Source: Parelaphostrongylus tenuis
Lineage: Eukaryota; Nematoda; Chromadorea; Rhabditida; Metastrongylidae
Length of the DNA: 64,000 nt
Direction of reading: 5' to 3'
Assembly (NCBI GenBank): GCA_019055375.1
Contig: JAHQIW010000643.1
Coordinates: 1-64,000 of the forward strand
Part shown: piece by piece, positions 48,301-60,300 of the stretch
Position numbering within the stretch: position 1 is the stretch's first letter
Layout: every line of letters begins with the position of its first letter
Position numbers and translations under genes: made by a program
Notes under the pieces: model-generated
Database searches by the model: none
What the model was told of the DNA's origin: nothing
The model's input: only the letters and a program-made list of their open reading frames with translations

Positions 48301-51300
48301 ACATTATAACGCAATTTCCTATTTCAATAGAATATTTCGTACTTTTCCTTGTTAGTCGATAGGAATAACTTGAGACTATGGCGCAGTGATTAGAGGTGGC
48401 ACGCGACACAGATGGTCGATGGTTTGATTGCATTAACCGACCACCACCGCGTTACACCCCACAGGCAGAATTTACTCAAGTTAATTATCATTGGAGATGA
48501 GTTCTGAGTTTACTACGAGAACAACACACATCACGCCTACTGGCTCCATAGCGGCAAAGACCCACCAGCTCAGTCAAAGCCTAAGTTTCATGTGCGAAAA
48601 TTGATACTCTCGGTTTTGTGGGATTGTGAAGGCATGCTTTTCTGGAAGTTGCTCGTCAACGAGTAACAATTCCGGGGATTGACCGCAGCAGCGCTAGAGA
48701 AGCATCCAAAACGACTCAGTGTTGCCCTTCTCCCGAATAACACTCGACCTCACACTGCAAAGCCGACTCGCCAGATTTTGGAGAAACTACGCTGGACCGG
48801 CGTACCACATCCACCGTATAGCCCTGATATTGCTCTATCGGAGTATTACCTCTTCTACGCTCTCAAGCACCTGGAGACAAAAAGTCAAAGACTACAGTCG
48901 GCTTATAGGTGGCCTCACCAACTTATTTGATCGTTAGCCTCATTTTTTCTGGTAAAGTATCCTATTATAGCCCCACAGATCGTTCCATATCATTATCATG
49001 GTGAAATTATATTGTTGATTTGAATAAGTAGCAGTAAAGTTTACAAAAGTGTCTAAATGCAAAAGAAATTGTGGAAAAATCAATGTTTTTACATTTCACC
49101 TCATTTACATGTTAACATCCAATCAGCCACGTTAAATGCCAACTGTGTTTTCGCGTGATCTTGACCTTGCTCTCTTGATATCCAAATCAAGTAGTCTCCT
49201 CTCGGAAAAATTTAGAGTAAACTTCACTTTTTTCCATGCCGAAGATCTTTCGAAGTATTGCCAGATAAAATAGACTCAAAGACTACCACTGAACGTTTTG
49301 TATGCAAATCTAGCTTTATTTCTAATATCACGCTTACAATTCGCAAAGAAATGGGACACTTCATCAATGAGGTTTTGTCGCTACTGAAAGGCCCTAATTC
49401 GCCACATACTTTGCTTAGAAAATATTTATTAGACTTCAACGATGTTGGATTATCTAGTCCATTTGTTAAACCTTTCCCAGCACAATTTCAGGAACATGAA
49501 CCGGATCCGTTGTGTCGACAGAAGAACCAGATGTCATTTGAGGGTTTTGTCCGATTTCTCAGCGATCCAATCAACTTTGCGTTTGTACCTGAGACAATTG
49601 TGCCAGAGGAGAGCGAGCTGCTATTACCTTTATCCTGTTATTTTATCAATTCGAGTCATAACACTTATTTGACTGGTCATCAACTGCGAGGTCCAAGTAG
49701 TTCCGAGATGTACAGGCAGGTGTGGAATATAGTTTGTACTAGTAGTGTTTGACCATCATCGTGTTCGCGTTGTCCTTACTTTCCTCCGCACTCCATGTTT
49801 CTGATATTCAATAGTCATATTTCAGCACGTTTCAGAAACTCTTAATTGCCTAGATCTTTGATCTGTTCCTTGTATTGATCAGCACAGTAAGATTTCCGCA
49901 GTGTGTAAAGGTCTACTTTAGGTTGATTTTATCATCATTTGTTACTATATTCAAAGAAGCCGTTCCCTTTTAATGATGTCTTGTTCACTAGTATTAGGGA
50001 AGAGCAGACCAAATTCATAAAGATCTATCAGAAATGAAAAGGCAAAAATTTCAATGCATGAGACGTAGATATTGGTCTAAAATCTGAGTAGGGCTTAACA
50101 TAGTGAAAATTCGGCTTCGCCTATCCGTTAACGTTTGAAAACTAACTGATTGCATGAAAATTTTGCTGGTTTATGGTTGGTGCGCGGGGGCTGTCTATGC
50201 CTATAAACGTGAAGCTACATCCAGATTATTCGCATATGCTACTATTTAAAAAGTCAAAACGTTGGACATGTTTTGTTTGAGTTATAGGTGCTTCTAAGCG
50301 GGTGTAGATGCGTTGAATTGGACTGTTGGGATGGCGATGATGGGTTTCCCCTTATTTACCATGGACATACTTTAGTTGGCAAGATTGGGTTTCGTCAGGT
50401 GAAATGTGTTCCGTTTCCTTCTCTTGCATATTCTGTCTATTTATTCAACTTTTTTCACTGAAGTGACAATTCAGGTTATTGAAATTATCAAGAAGTCGGC
50501 ATTCACCAATTCAGATCTTCCAGTGATTTTATCTATAGAAAATCACTGTTCTTTGCAACAACAAACGAAAATGGCTCAAATGTTCAAAGTGAGTTACAAA
50601 ATGATTGCGATTCTACTAATTTCACACTAATGTTACTCCTTCACCATGACAACACAATTTTACGTATGTAACGAGAGGTAACCTGCTATACGCTCAATTC
50701 CAAAATACTCATCAACAACCACTTCATGAAACGTCGATATTAACGTTAATTCACATCAACGCGAAAAATTTATTGTGCTGAGGTGAAATTCTAACCTTAT
50801 TAAGCTCATGTTCAATTTGGAGAGATCTGTTAGAATTTATGTGTGCTATTAAGGCGACGACCAGGGTCTTAACACCACCACTCCTCTATAAATGAGAAAA
50901 TTATAGTTTGTTGTTGAAAAGTGGCTTCATCTTCAATATGTTACACTTATTTGAATAAAACTTTTCGGCAGTGTTGTCCGCGTCATCATTCTCGTAAACT
51001 ATATTTCTCTCCACTGGAAAGAATTATAAAAACACAATTTCACGTTTTCGCTAAGACACGTATCCCCGTCCCTTTTATCAGTAGGGGGTGAACAGCGGAC
51101 CGTATGGCTCTGATGAGGCGACGATATTGCTGAGAAGTACTCAAGCATTGACGCATGAACCTTGAAAAGGCTAACAACTATTTTGCCATCTAAATCGGAC
51201 TTTTATAGCAAAGTTTGTAAAAGCAGTGAATTGGAAGTTTTTTTTTTGCTTTCTAGTGAATCTTTACGTCTTAAACAAAATAATCGTCAAAGATCATCCT

Positions 51301-54300
51301 GCTGAGATATTGTGTTTCAACAAACATATACTTCTTCAGACAATTCTTGGCGAAAAATTGGTGACGAGCTTTCTTTTTGAAGCTGATTTCTCGGACTTAC
51401 CACGCCTTCCTTCACCTTGGCAATTGAGAAATAAGATTTTGATAAAGAATAAGAAAATGAATGGTAATGCTCTGCTGTTTTCATGTTAGTTCGTTATTTA
51501 AATCATTAATTTTTAGTTGAGGTGCCGACAGCGATATCACTGCTGGAGAAGACCACCCAAAGAGGTGAATCGCAGTTGATCCTGCACCAGAAACCGAGCA
51601 AAAACAGTTATGAAAGCAGGTCTGTATCTCGCTTTCTTAATCACTTATTTTTGATGGCTTAAATGAAACGAAATGCATTGAAAATTCATGTTTGTGGGAC
51701 TGTTCACTCTCAATCTACTCTTCTATTCTTTTTTATGAAGTGTGACATCATTTCACCGAAGGCTTTTGGATACTTTTTCACCAAAATTCTACTATTCTAG
51801 TTCATTTAGGGTTTTGCCCTTGTAAAGCTGGTAGTTTATTATAATTTATCACTTTAGCACGATGGAAGACGTAGACGAGGACGATCTTGATGAATTTCTT
51901 GACGACGAAGAAAACGATGACGACGATCCTGAATGTGAGTTTGCCTCTATAATCAAAAAATTCAACGGTAAAACTAAGGTGGATACATCAATGTATGGGT
52001 AAGTAAAATTACCAATTTCGTACGACTTTTGTTCCTAATTTTCACTTTCACTATGCTTTTTTGCCAACATTGTAACAGGTTAAGGATAATGTTCCTTATC
52101 ACCCGCTAAGATTCAATGGTTATACATAAATTTCGATTGAAAGTAGCAATAAGTTTTTAAAGAAGAAAGACCATCATTATCCACAATCTTCTGCCAACGA
52201 TCTGCAAATTTCAGGGACCTGATCGAAAGACCATTCCTGGGGCTCTGAATCAGAAAACCACTGACATGTCTCTTCAACTTGATCGAATGTATGGAATCGG
52301 CGTAAACACAGGAAATATTTCATTAAGAGGAAGAGACCATGATGCCATTGCAATATTTGGACTATAAGCTGAGTGCGGCGAGACCTCGACTCCCTTTACT
52401 TCATCAAATTTTCCTTAGTCTTCCTTGCGGCGTGAGGTTTAACACTGCTTTGCTGAAACAGCGCGCGCTTTCGACAAATCAGTGTCGAGTACTTTTCCTT
52501 CAACACATTGTAGACTCAGTCCAGCTGCTAGCAGTAGAGCTCTGCAATGATGGTGCGACCATTCGGAGGAAGTCCGAAATGCAAGACATCTTCAAAATTT
52601 CTTTAAGCACAGTCATGTCCTCAATTCTGAAGTTCAGTTTTGTCCATCATCATCATCTGACAGCCGAAGAGTGAATTAAAATTTGATGCACTATCACTTG
52701 CGTTGCCGTAGGAGTTTCTTATGGAAATATTTCATTCCCATGACTCCACTGTAATCGTACTATGGTAAACGAACACAACGTTAGATTTTTTCTAGCGGGT
52801 GTTGGGGAACTAACTTTTTTCTCAACTTAATAAAAAATCAATTTTTCTATGAAAAACAAACTACTAGAGAAATCTTGTGTATGCTCTCATCTCAGTGTTT
52901 ATGTCATTGCCTCATACGCGAATTAAGATATATTCGTACTAGTTCTTTCTAGCAATGACAACTCAATCTGAGCGTCAATTGGATGAGAGTCCTGAGAGTA
53001 CTAAATATTCCATCAAATCTACGATCGTCTGCAGGAAAGACTCATTTACTAGCAATCATAGTAGTCCCGTCATTAGACCGTCTGCTGGACCTTTGAAAGG
53101 GGTGAGAATAACATAATAGCACTATGACTATCAGCTAAGTTACATATTTATCTTCATAAACTCGTCAGTTATCAATTGCAGCTTACCGATTCGAAAACAT
53201 GTGAAGAAGACACCTTCTACTCACCACTTTCAACCAATTCTAGATCCAAGCCAGTGGCAAGGAAGACGGGCACTGGATTGCAAGTTGCCAGAGAACTTTC
53301 TGATATTGTTATATATATGCAGGCTGTAAAGTTCAAAGTATGACGGCTTTTGTGATCACTCTCCAAGATGTTATTGCTCGCTGAAAAATTTGTGATTTAG
53401 GGATTTCCGGCTTCGGATGTATTTACACCGTCACCACGATCTACAGAAGAGACCATATCGAGTACAACTTTTGCAACGTTTTCCCGTGCACGAACTCCTT
53501 CAAGTCATGTGAGCAGTCCAACACCTCCACGACGGCAGCGCAGTTCACCGCAGATCAGCCACGTTAGTGCGTTCTTCTAATGAGTACCACAAATTGCTGA
53601 TGAAACTTTTGAAATTTAGCTGTTCCTTATTATTTCTTTATGCTTCTCGCCTTGACTAGTTCCTCAAACTTTGGGAGAAATTAATGATGCTCCACTTTTC
53701 TGGAATCATAAATCAAAAACGTGTCAAAGCATGAGCATTTGAGTAAGTTCTTCTCTGCAACGTCGCTGTTAACATGTATCAAGGTAAATATCAAGGTACT
53801 GCCAATTTTGGAAATTCAGTTATTAGAAATGATTATCGTTTAATTGAAGATGGCTACATTCTTTACTTAACCTTTGATATAAATTTCGTGATTATGACGG
53901 ATTATGACCCGGAATAGTAATCGACACAAATTCTCTTTTCTGCACGGCCCAAAAAATTTTTCATTGCTTTTTTAGCAGTAATATGATGTTATGACTATAT
54001 TTACAATCAATAATGAGAATGAAATGCAAAATTTTGAACCTGAAGCGGGAGTTGAACCCGCGTCTTACCCTTTCCAGGAACGCGCTGCAAACAGTGCACT
54101 ATGGGACTTCTGTTTTGCTATCATTCCTTTGAATAGCGACCAACGGTTTAGCCTGATAAGCACATATCGGCATTAACCCCATGAGTCCCATGCCAATTTT
54201 AACGCGGCAAGCGGCAGGATCGCACGACATGCGCAGTGCGTTACAACGGCAATGTGGTAGTTTTCTGATGATTTCGAATTTTAATCAGCAATAAGAAGAG

Positions 54301-57300
54301 TTAAATCGTCGGTAGATGAGTAAATATAACAGAGGAAACTTCAGCAAGCTATTTTTGGTTGGAAAAATTGAAATCATTCACGAAACAATGAATTGCTCGT
54401 CAAAAACTATACTGCACATTGCAATACGATGCTAGTTACAGGAGAAACTTTTTATCATTAGTGGACTTTTGAACTTGGAATTCTTACAGAATTCTAGAAG
54501 AGGCGCTGTTCTATTGTACTGTGAATTAAAACTCTTGAATTATCCACTTATACTTGAATATAAACATTATTCATCATTGCAATCTTTGTCGCTGGTGATG
54601 CGTATTGATTTTGCGTGCTCCACTTATTTTATTCTTCACAAACCTCTTCATAAACCAGGCTCAGTAATAAAATCAGCATTTCTCAACCTACCAAATGATT
54701 ATCAATGGTCTAGCGGAAAGGTTAGTTCCAGAGGAATCCACATAAAAATCTGCTTTTTTATAACGACAATGTTTGCTTAGCATCAAGATTTACTACATAT
54801 TATCAAGAAAACTAATTGTGAAGTTGAAGCGACACACAGCGAAAACTAAACGTTATCTTTTCTCCTTTAGTAAAACGTTATATGAATGTTTTTTAACAAA
54901 TCAAACTTACTATCAAAATCGGCATTTCTCAACCTATCTACTAAAACTCTCAGAAATTTTTCCCTTTAAATTTAAAAATACCCAAACTACAAAAAGTTAG
55001 GCAGAAAAGGCAAGTTTAAGCAAATGCATTACAATAGGTGGAAATATGTTGCTTTTTGGTAAAGGTGTGGCTTTCTTGTTGAAAAACAGGTTTCTACGAA
55101 ACATGACGTTCTTTATACAAAGAAAACCTTTACAGAAGTCTCTTTTGTGTTATTTCATCATCTAGTAGTGATGATGCCTTCTTAAAACCAAATTAACCAG
55201 ATAACGCAGCTTGAGTTGAGAACGATAACATATACGTGCAAATTGGGACTTAAGAGTTGAATCGTTTTCAAGTAAAGTATGGGACATCCTTTTGTTTGTT
55301 CAATCGTTCCATTATCTATAATATGTGGAGATGCGATTACATTGCAGCATCAGACTAAATGATTACAAGTGAAAGAATATGATGCGACGTGATAGGCATA
55401 TTGTCATGTTTTTAGGATAGCCAGCTTTCGGATTCGAGTCAGTACGCGGCTATTCGACCTCAGTCGTCGGCCACCTGCTACCAGGTCACTTCACTAAATG
55501 AAAACGCAATAAAGAAGCTCATTAAACAACATCCCTTCAAATGTATAGCCTACACTCGCGACCATGTCAGGTTTTTTCTTGAATCCCAGGCTGGTGGGTA
55601 TGAAAATTCGGAAATTGCTGTACAATTATTAGGCTACTAAGTAATCTAATTCGGATTTGTAATTTTTGTTTCTTGACTTACTTTTAGAATTAGTTTTTAT
55701 TCCTAGTGCTCTCCTGTTATCTCGTATTGCAGCACTCATTTTACGTGCCTTCCCTGAGTGTAATTAAATTATTGCAAGTTATTTTCTGAAAAAATCCAAA
55801 GACGATTTCACATGTCATGACGGTAGTTTTACGAATTCACTTTTACAGTTTTCAACTCGGACATACGTACAGTCGCTGGCTCAAAGTATTTGAGAAGTAA
55901 GAGATCCAGAAGATGATAGCGAACGTAATTGCAACGATGGCATGTCGAATTCGCATTTCAACATGGGGAGGATCGGATAGTGAAATCCTTTTGTTATTGA
56001 CAACGGCGAACTACAAACTATGGTGATTCAAAACTGTTTGGAATTCTGAAGAGGGACTCTTTGAGCTTTGCAAACGTCTTGCAGTATCTAAAGACACTTC
56101 AAAAATTGCAAAAGCTCAACAAATGAGTACCGCAGCAAGTGAACGTCAATCAGTGTTTTGCAATTGTGAGGTCTCATCGGAGCTTCCTCTGTTGAACCAG
56201 AACGATAAACCTTTCGGCCATATTCTGACATGCGAAAAAGTGAATACTCTATGACACGCTGGTGAACGGTTTAATGGCTGAATCGCCACGAATCGTCACA
56301 GATCTTTCCAACGCCGAAACGTTCCAGTAGAGCGCCATGGGGACAGTCCAGTGGTTCGCTGCTGGTTCAATCGTCCACAGCTTATGAGATTGAAATAAAG
56401 CGTTCACGGTTAAGAAGTTCATACAACCTTTTGACAAAATTGGCCAGGAACTTCAGCTGCTTCTTTTCGTACTGGTCAATAAAATAGCATCAATCGTTCT
56501 ACGCAATGACGTGCGATCACAGGTATCGCTTGCAAGCACTGACAAAGTTAAACGAGTCAGGCTACGAAATTCGGTCTTACCCACTATCCTCATCAGATCT
56601 CTCGGCTGCCGAGTACCACTTCTTCGAATAACAACATATTCTGTGCTGGAAATCCTTCACAAAGCAAACCAAAGCTGAAAAATCCTTCGACAAATTCTTC
56701 TCCTCCAAAAGCCTAGAGTTCAGTGTAACTGATAAAAATAAATCTATTTTTGTCAGGAAAAGTTCTTACAGTTCAACATTTTCATTTCGATCAAAAATTT
56801 ACTTTCTGGACTGAGGTATGGCAGTGCGGAAAAGCAAGTTGAAACTATTCATTATTTTTCAGATAGCGTACAATGCACTGTCCAATACCTCTTTGTCCTT
56901 GCTTTCTTGATGCATTGCTATACCTTACGATTTTCTCTATTTTACGAAATTCCAGCAGCAATTTTTTTCAACGCGAGTTATCGTGAATACCTCGGAGTTC
57001 AATTTAATTAGTTGAAGGATGAAAGGAATACTGACAACTGTTGGTACCTTCATTTACAATGGTTTTTGAGACCTCGCTGAAGTTTAATAGATCCTGACAT
57101 GATTATTATGCTTTCATAAAGTCTGCTATGATACTTATAGTGCTAAACATACGTTTCGGCCTTCTAGCCGCATCAGTATCACGATGCCTTTCCGTTCATC
57201 TTTTCCTCTGTAAAATAATATACCCCTATATATAAGGGAATGGACAATTTTGAGCGAAGTCTTGAAAACAGTCGAATATAAAGGTATTATTTAATTCACC

Positions 57301-60300
57301 AACCATGAGTAGTTGATTGCTAATTACCGTGTCAAGGGGTCTTATCACTTTGCATGCAGTGATTTGTTATCACTGCAGTGTAGGATGATAGTTTCATTTT
57401 ACGGGCAGTGTAACTATTTCGACTTCGATTCTCTTATATGTAGGAGTATAGTTTCTTACAGGGGATTGGCTGAACCGAAAGGCACCGTGCTACTTATGAG
57501 GCCAGAAGGCCCAATCGTACGTTTGGCACTAAGTGCCATAACAGATCTCATGAAAGTTTTGAAATATGCTATCAGGTTGTTAGGATTGTCAACATTTCAA
57601 TGGGCGTGATCATATTAATGAATACGTCATCCAAATTATCAAATTGAGCTTCCATGCCTACCTTAGTAATAAAATTTCTGTTCACTAGCTTTTGAATGAG
57701 TGTGCTGAAACATCACAGCAGCGAAGACATCAAAGTCAGTGCGTATTTACTAGAAGAAAAACAAACAAACAGCTATCAGACAATGTTCATGTGCTAAACA
57801 AAGCTAGGACAAAAAAACCTTCTGTTTACAACAGCTCACAAAAGTGTGTTCGTAACAATACGAATTTTCATGCGTACTGGCATATTATTCTTACATTGGC
57901 AGTATGTGGTATTTTGATTAATCTACTTATAGATGATTCGTACATATCCATCAGCAAAACATTATGATTCGTCGAATTTCAATCCTATAAATTGTTGGGC
58001 GCACGGATTACAGGTGTAGCAAATTCTGGCTATGGTTTCACTGCTTACTTCTTTCCAAAACTGAAAATAGTGGGACCAACTTATTGCAATTGATCATTTT
58101 AGATGGTAGCATTGAATTTCCAAACACCCGATGTGATAATGGCTATCAATCAGGCTATGTTTGAGCAAAGTGGAAATTGTGGGTCAGTCATAAATGCCTG
58201 TTATTTTTACTATCATAAAATCGCTTTTACGAAATCTTGTCTTTGATTATTTATTTCAGCTTCCAACAAAAACCGCGAGTTTTGTGGGACACTACGCATC
58301 CATTACATGGAAAGTTCAGCCCTCTATCTAAAGATCTTGCTAACAGCTCCGCTCTCATTCTGAACTTAACGGTTAGTCTAATTCTCTTATTTTTTAAGTT
58401 AATATCACCAAGTTTTTCATACAATGAGCTCATTATATATTCTATTCTATCTACTGAATCCATGATCTTTGAGGTTATTTCCGGTCAACACGTGCAGCCT
58501 GGTTGTCACTATGCTAGCTTATATGTTGAGATTGAAGTTATTGGTATACCATGTGATTGCTTTAAAGTATGTAGTACTATTTCTAAGAACAAATTTACTC
58601 AATAACGTTACTTTTTTTGAGGAGAAGACCAAGATTGTACATAGGAATTCCGTGAATCCTGTATGGAATCACTCTACTCAGCTACGTATTGTTTTCATTG
58701 ATCTGGCATTCCTTCGACTGGCTGTTTGTGACAGGTCATCCTTATTTTTCTTATGATTAGTTTGCATGGTTCATGGTTCATTGAAAATGTTATGAATTAA
58801 TTAATTTTAGTAAAATGCAAAAGGTTTTAATATTTATAGAAGGTGAAAGTGAGTAAGTGAGGAAGACGTAAAAGAGATTCGAGCTGCTAAAAATAGGCAA
58901 GAATCTGCTTTTTTTGCAATTTTTTGGCGCTCTAGTCTTTGAAATAAATGCGTTGAGGCATTCTGCTAAAATATTACTCATGCGTGGAAACGCGTAGTTC
59001 TTTTAGTCGCATCCACTTATTTTTCCTACACTTTCTCTTTATTTTCATATTCTTCTTCTTATCTAATTCCTTTCCTAAGAAAATTAATCGTAGTGGTCAG
59101 AATGGACGAGTGATCGCACATCGTGTCGTGCCGGTTCGATGCATTCGGCCTGGATTCCGTCATTTGCCACTGCGGACTGCCGCTAATCAACCAATTGAAA
59201 GTGCAACGCTTTTTTTATGGTTTGTTTCTGCTCACATAAAAAGGTGGATTTTGCGATATGTAAGGTGAATAAGTGCCTTCTTTTAAAAGGCACTGATCTC
59301 ACATTTTCTCGAAGAGATGGTTTTGAGCGTCATATCGATTCGCAAATTCGCACTCTTTAATGATATGGATACGGAAAGTACCGGCGACTTCGTTAGATCG
59401 ATCTCTGCAGAAAAACCGATTTTCTGGAGAAATGAATGCACGCACTAGACACATTTTCAATCGAGTTGATAGTAATACGTGAAGAGACTACGAATTACTT
59501 CGGATGTGAGTCCGGTACACTTCTGTTATCCCCACGCAGTTTTAGTCCTTTGACATTCACGCCTTCTCTCTTGCTTTTTTTCAGAACTTTAGCAGTCATT
59601 CGATAGCGTATATCTTGGGAATTTCAACATCGCTGAGCAAAGCTTTTCTCATAGACTTTTGAAAATTATTCAATAGCTTCATAAATTTTAAAGGTATACT
59701 TAATTCTTGAAATGAACTCCTTAACATGCCGTAGCAGCCGTAAAAAAATGAGTTTCGCATTTGGCGCATTCTTTGCTCTGATATGGGGATGAGACTTCAC
59801 AACATGTGCGCCACCCCATAGCGCTTTCACATCCTAACGGTTATTTGGTAGCACAAATTCAGGTGATTCTGAACCTAATCGTGCGGAAACTTCGTTCTAT
59901 GGTTAAACCAGCTAAATCTACACAGCCTAAGCCTAAGTCTAGGTGATCAAAAGCAAGCACGTCATCAAAATTGGTGAGATTTAAGCTATCGATCGATTAC
60001 TGAGGGTTTAGGGTAAGAGCTTTATTCAACAAAAAATGCCCAAGTCTAAAGGTTGGTTCTGTTTTCGCTATTACGGCGCAATAGAAGATCTTTTTCTGAA
60101 AACAAGTGACCCATTAGACATTTTAGATTTAGGCTTTCGAATGACTGCAAAAACTCTAAAAGATAGCAGAACGGCGTGAACACTAAAGCGCTAAAAAACA
60201 ACAGCAATGTATCGTACTTCTTAGAATTGTTAACGCTCATCTGTGGATCACATTTGGAGTCATTTCTTAGGAAGAGCGTTATTAGCTATATGCTGAATTG

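Noticed and set aside
49258..49491. ATG-started extension of the X-box ORF
   Set aside because: The coding exon starts at the CAG acceptor at 49491; upstream codons lie in intron, and the previous exon ends QCATKLIQ in matching phase.
51105..51150. CTGATGAGGCGACGATATTG as a hammerhead core
   Set aside because: The second core element GAAA is missing (GCTGAGAAG instead) and no stem I pairing is seen.
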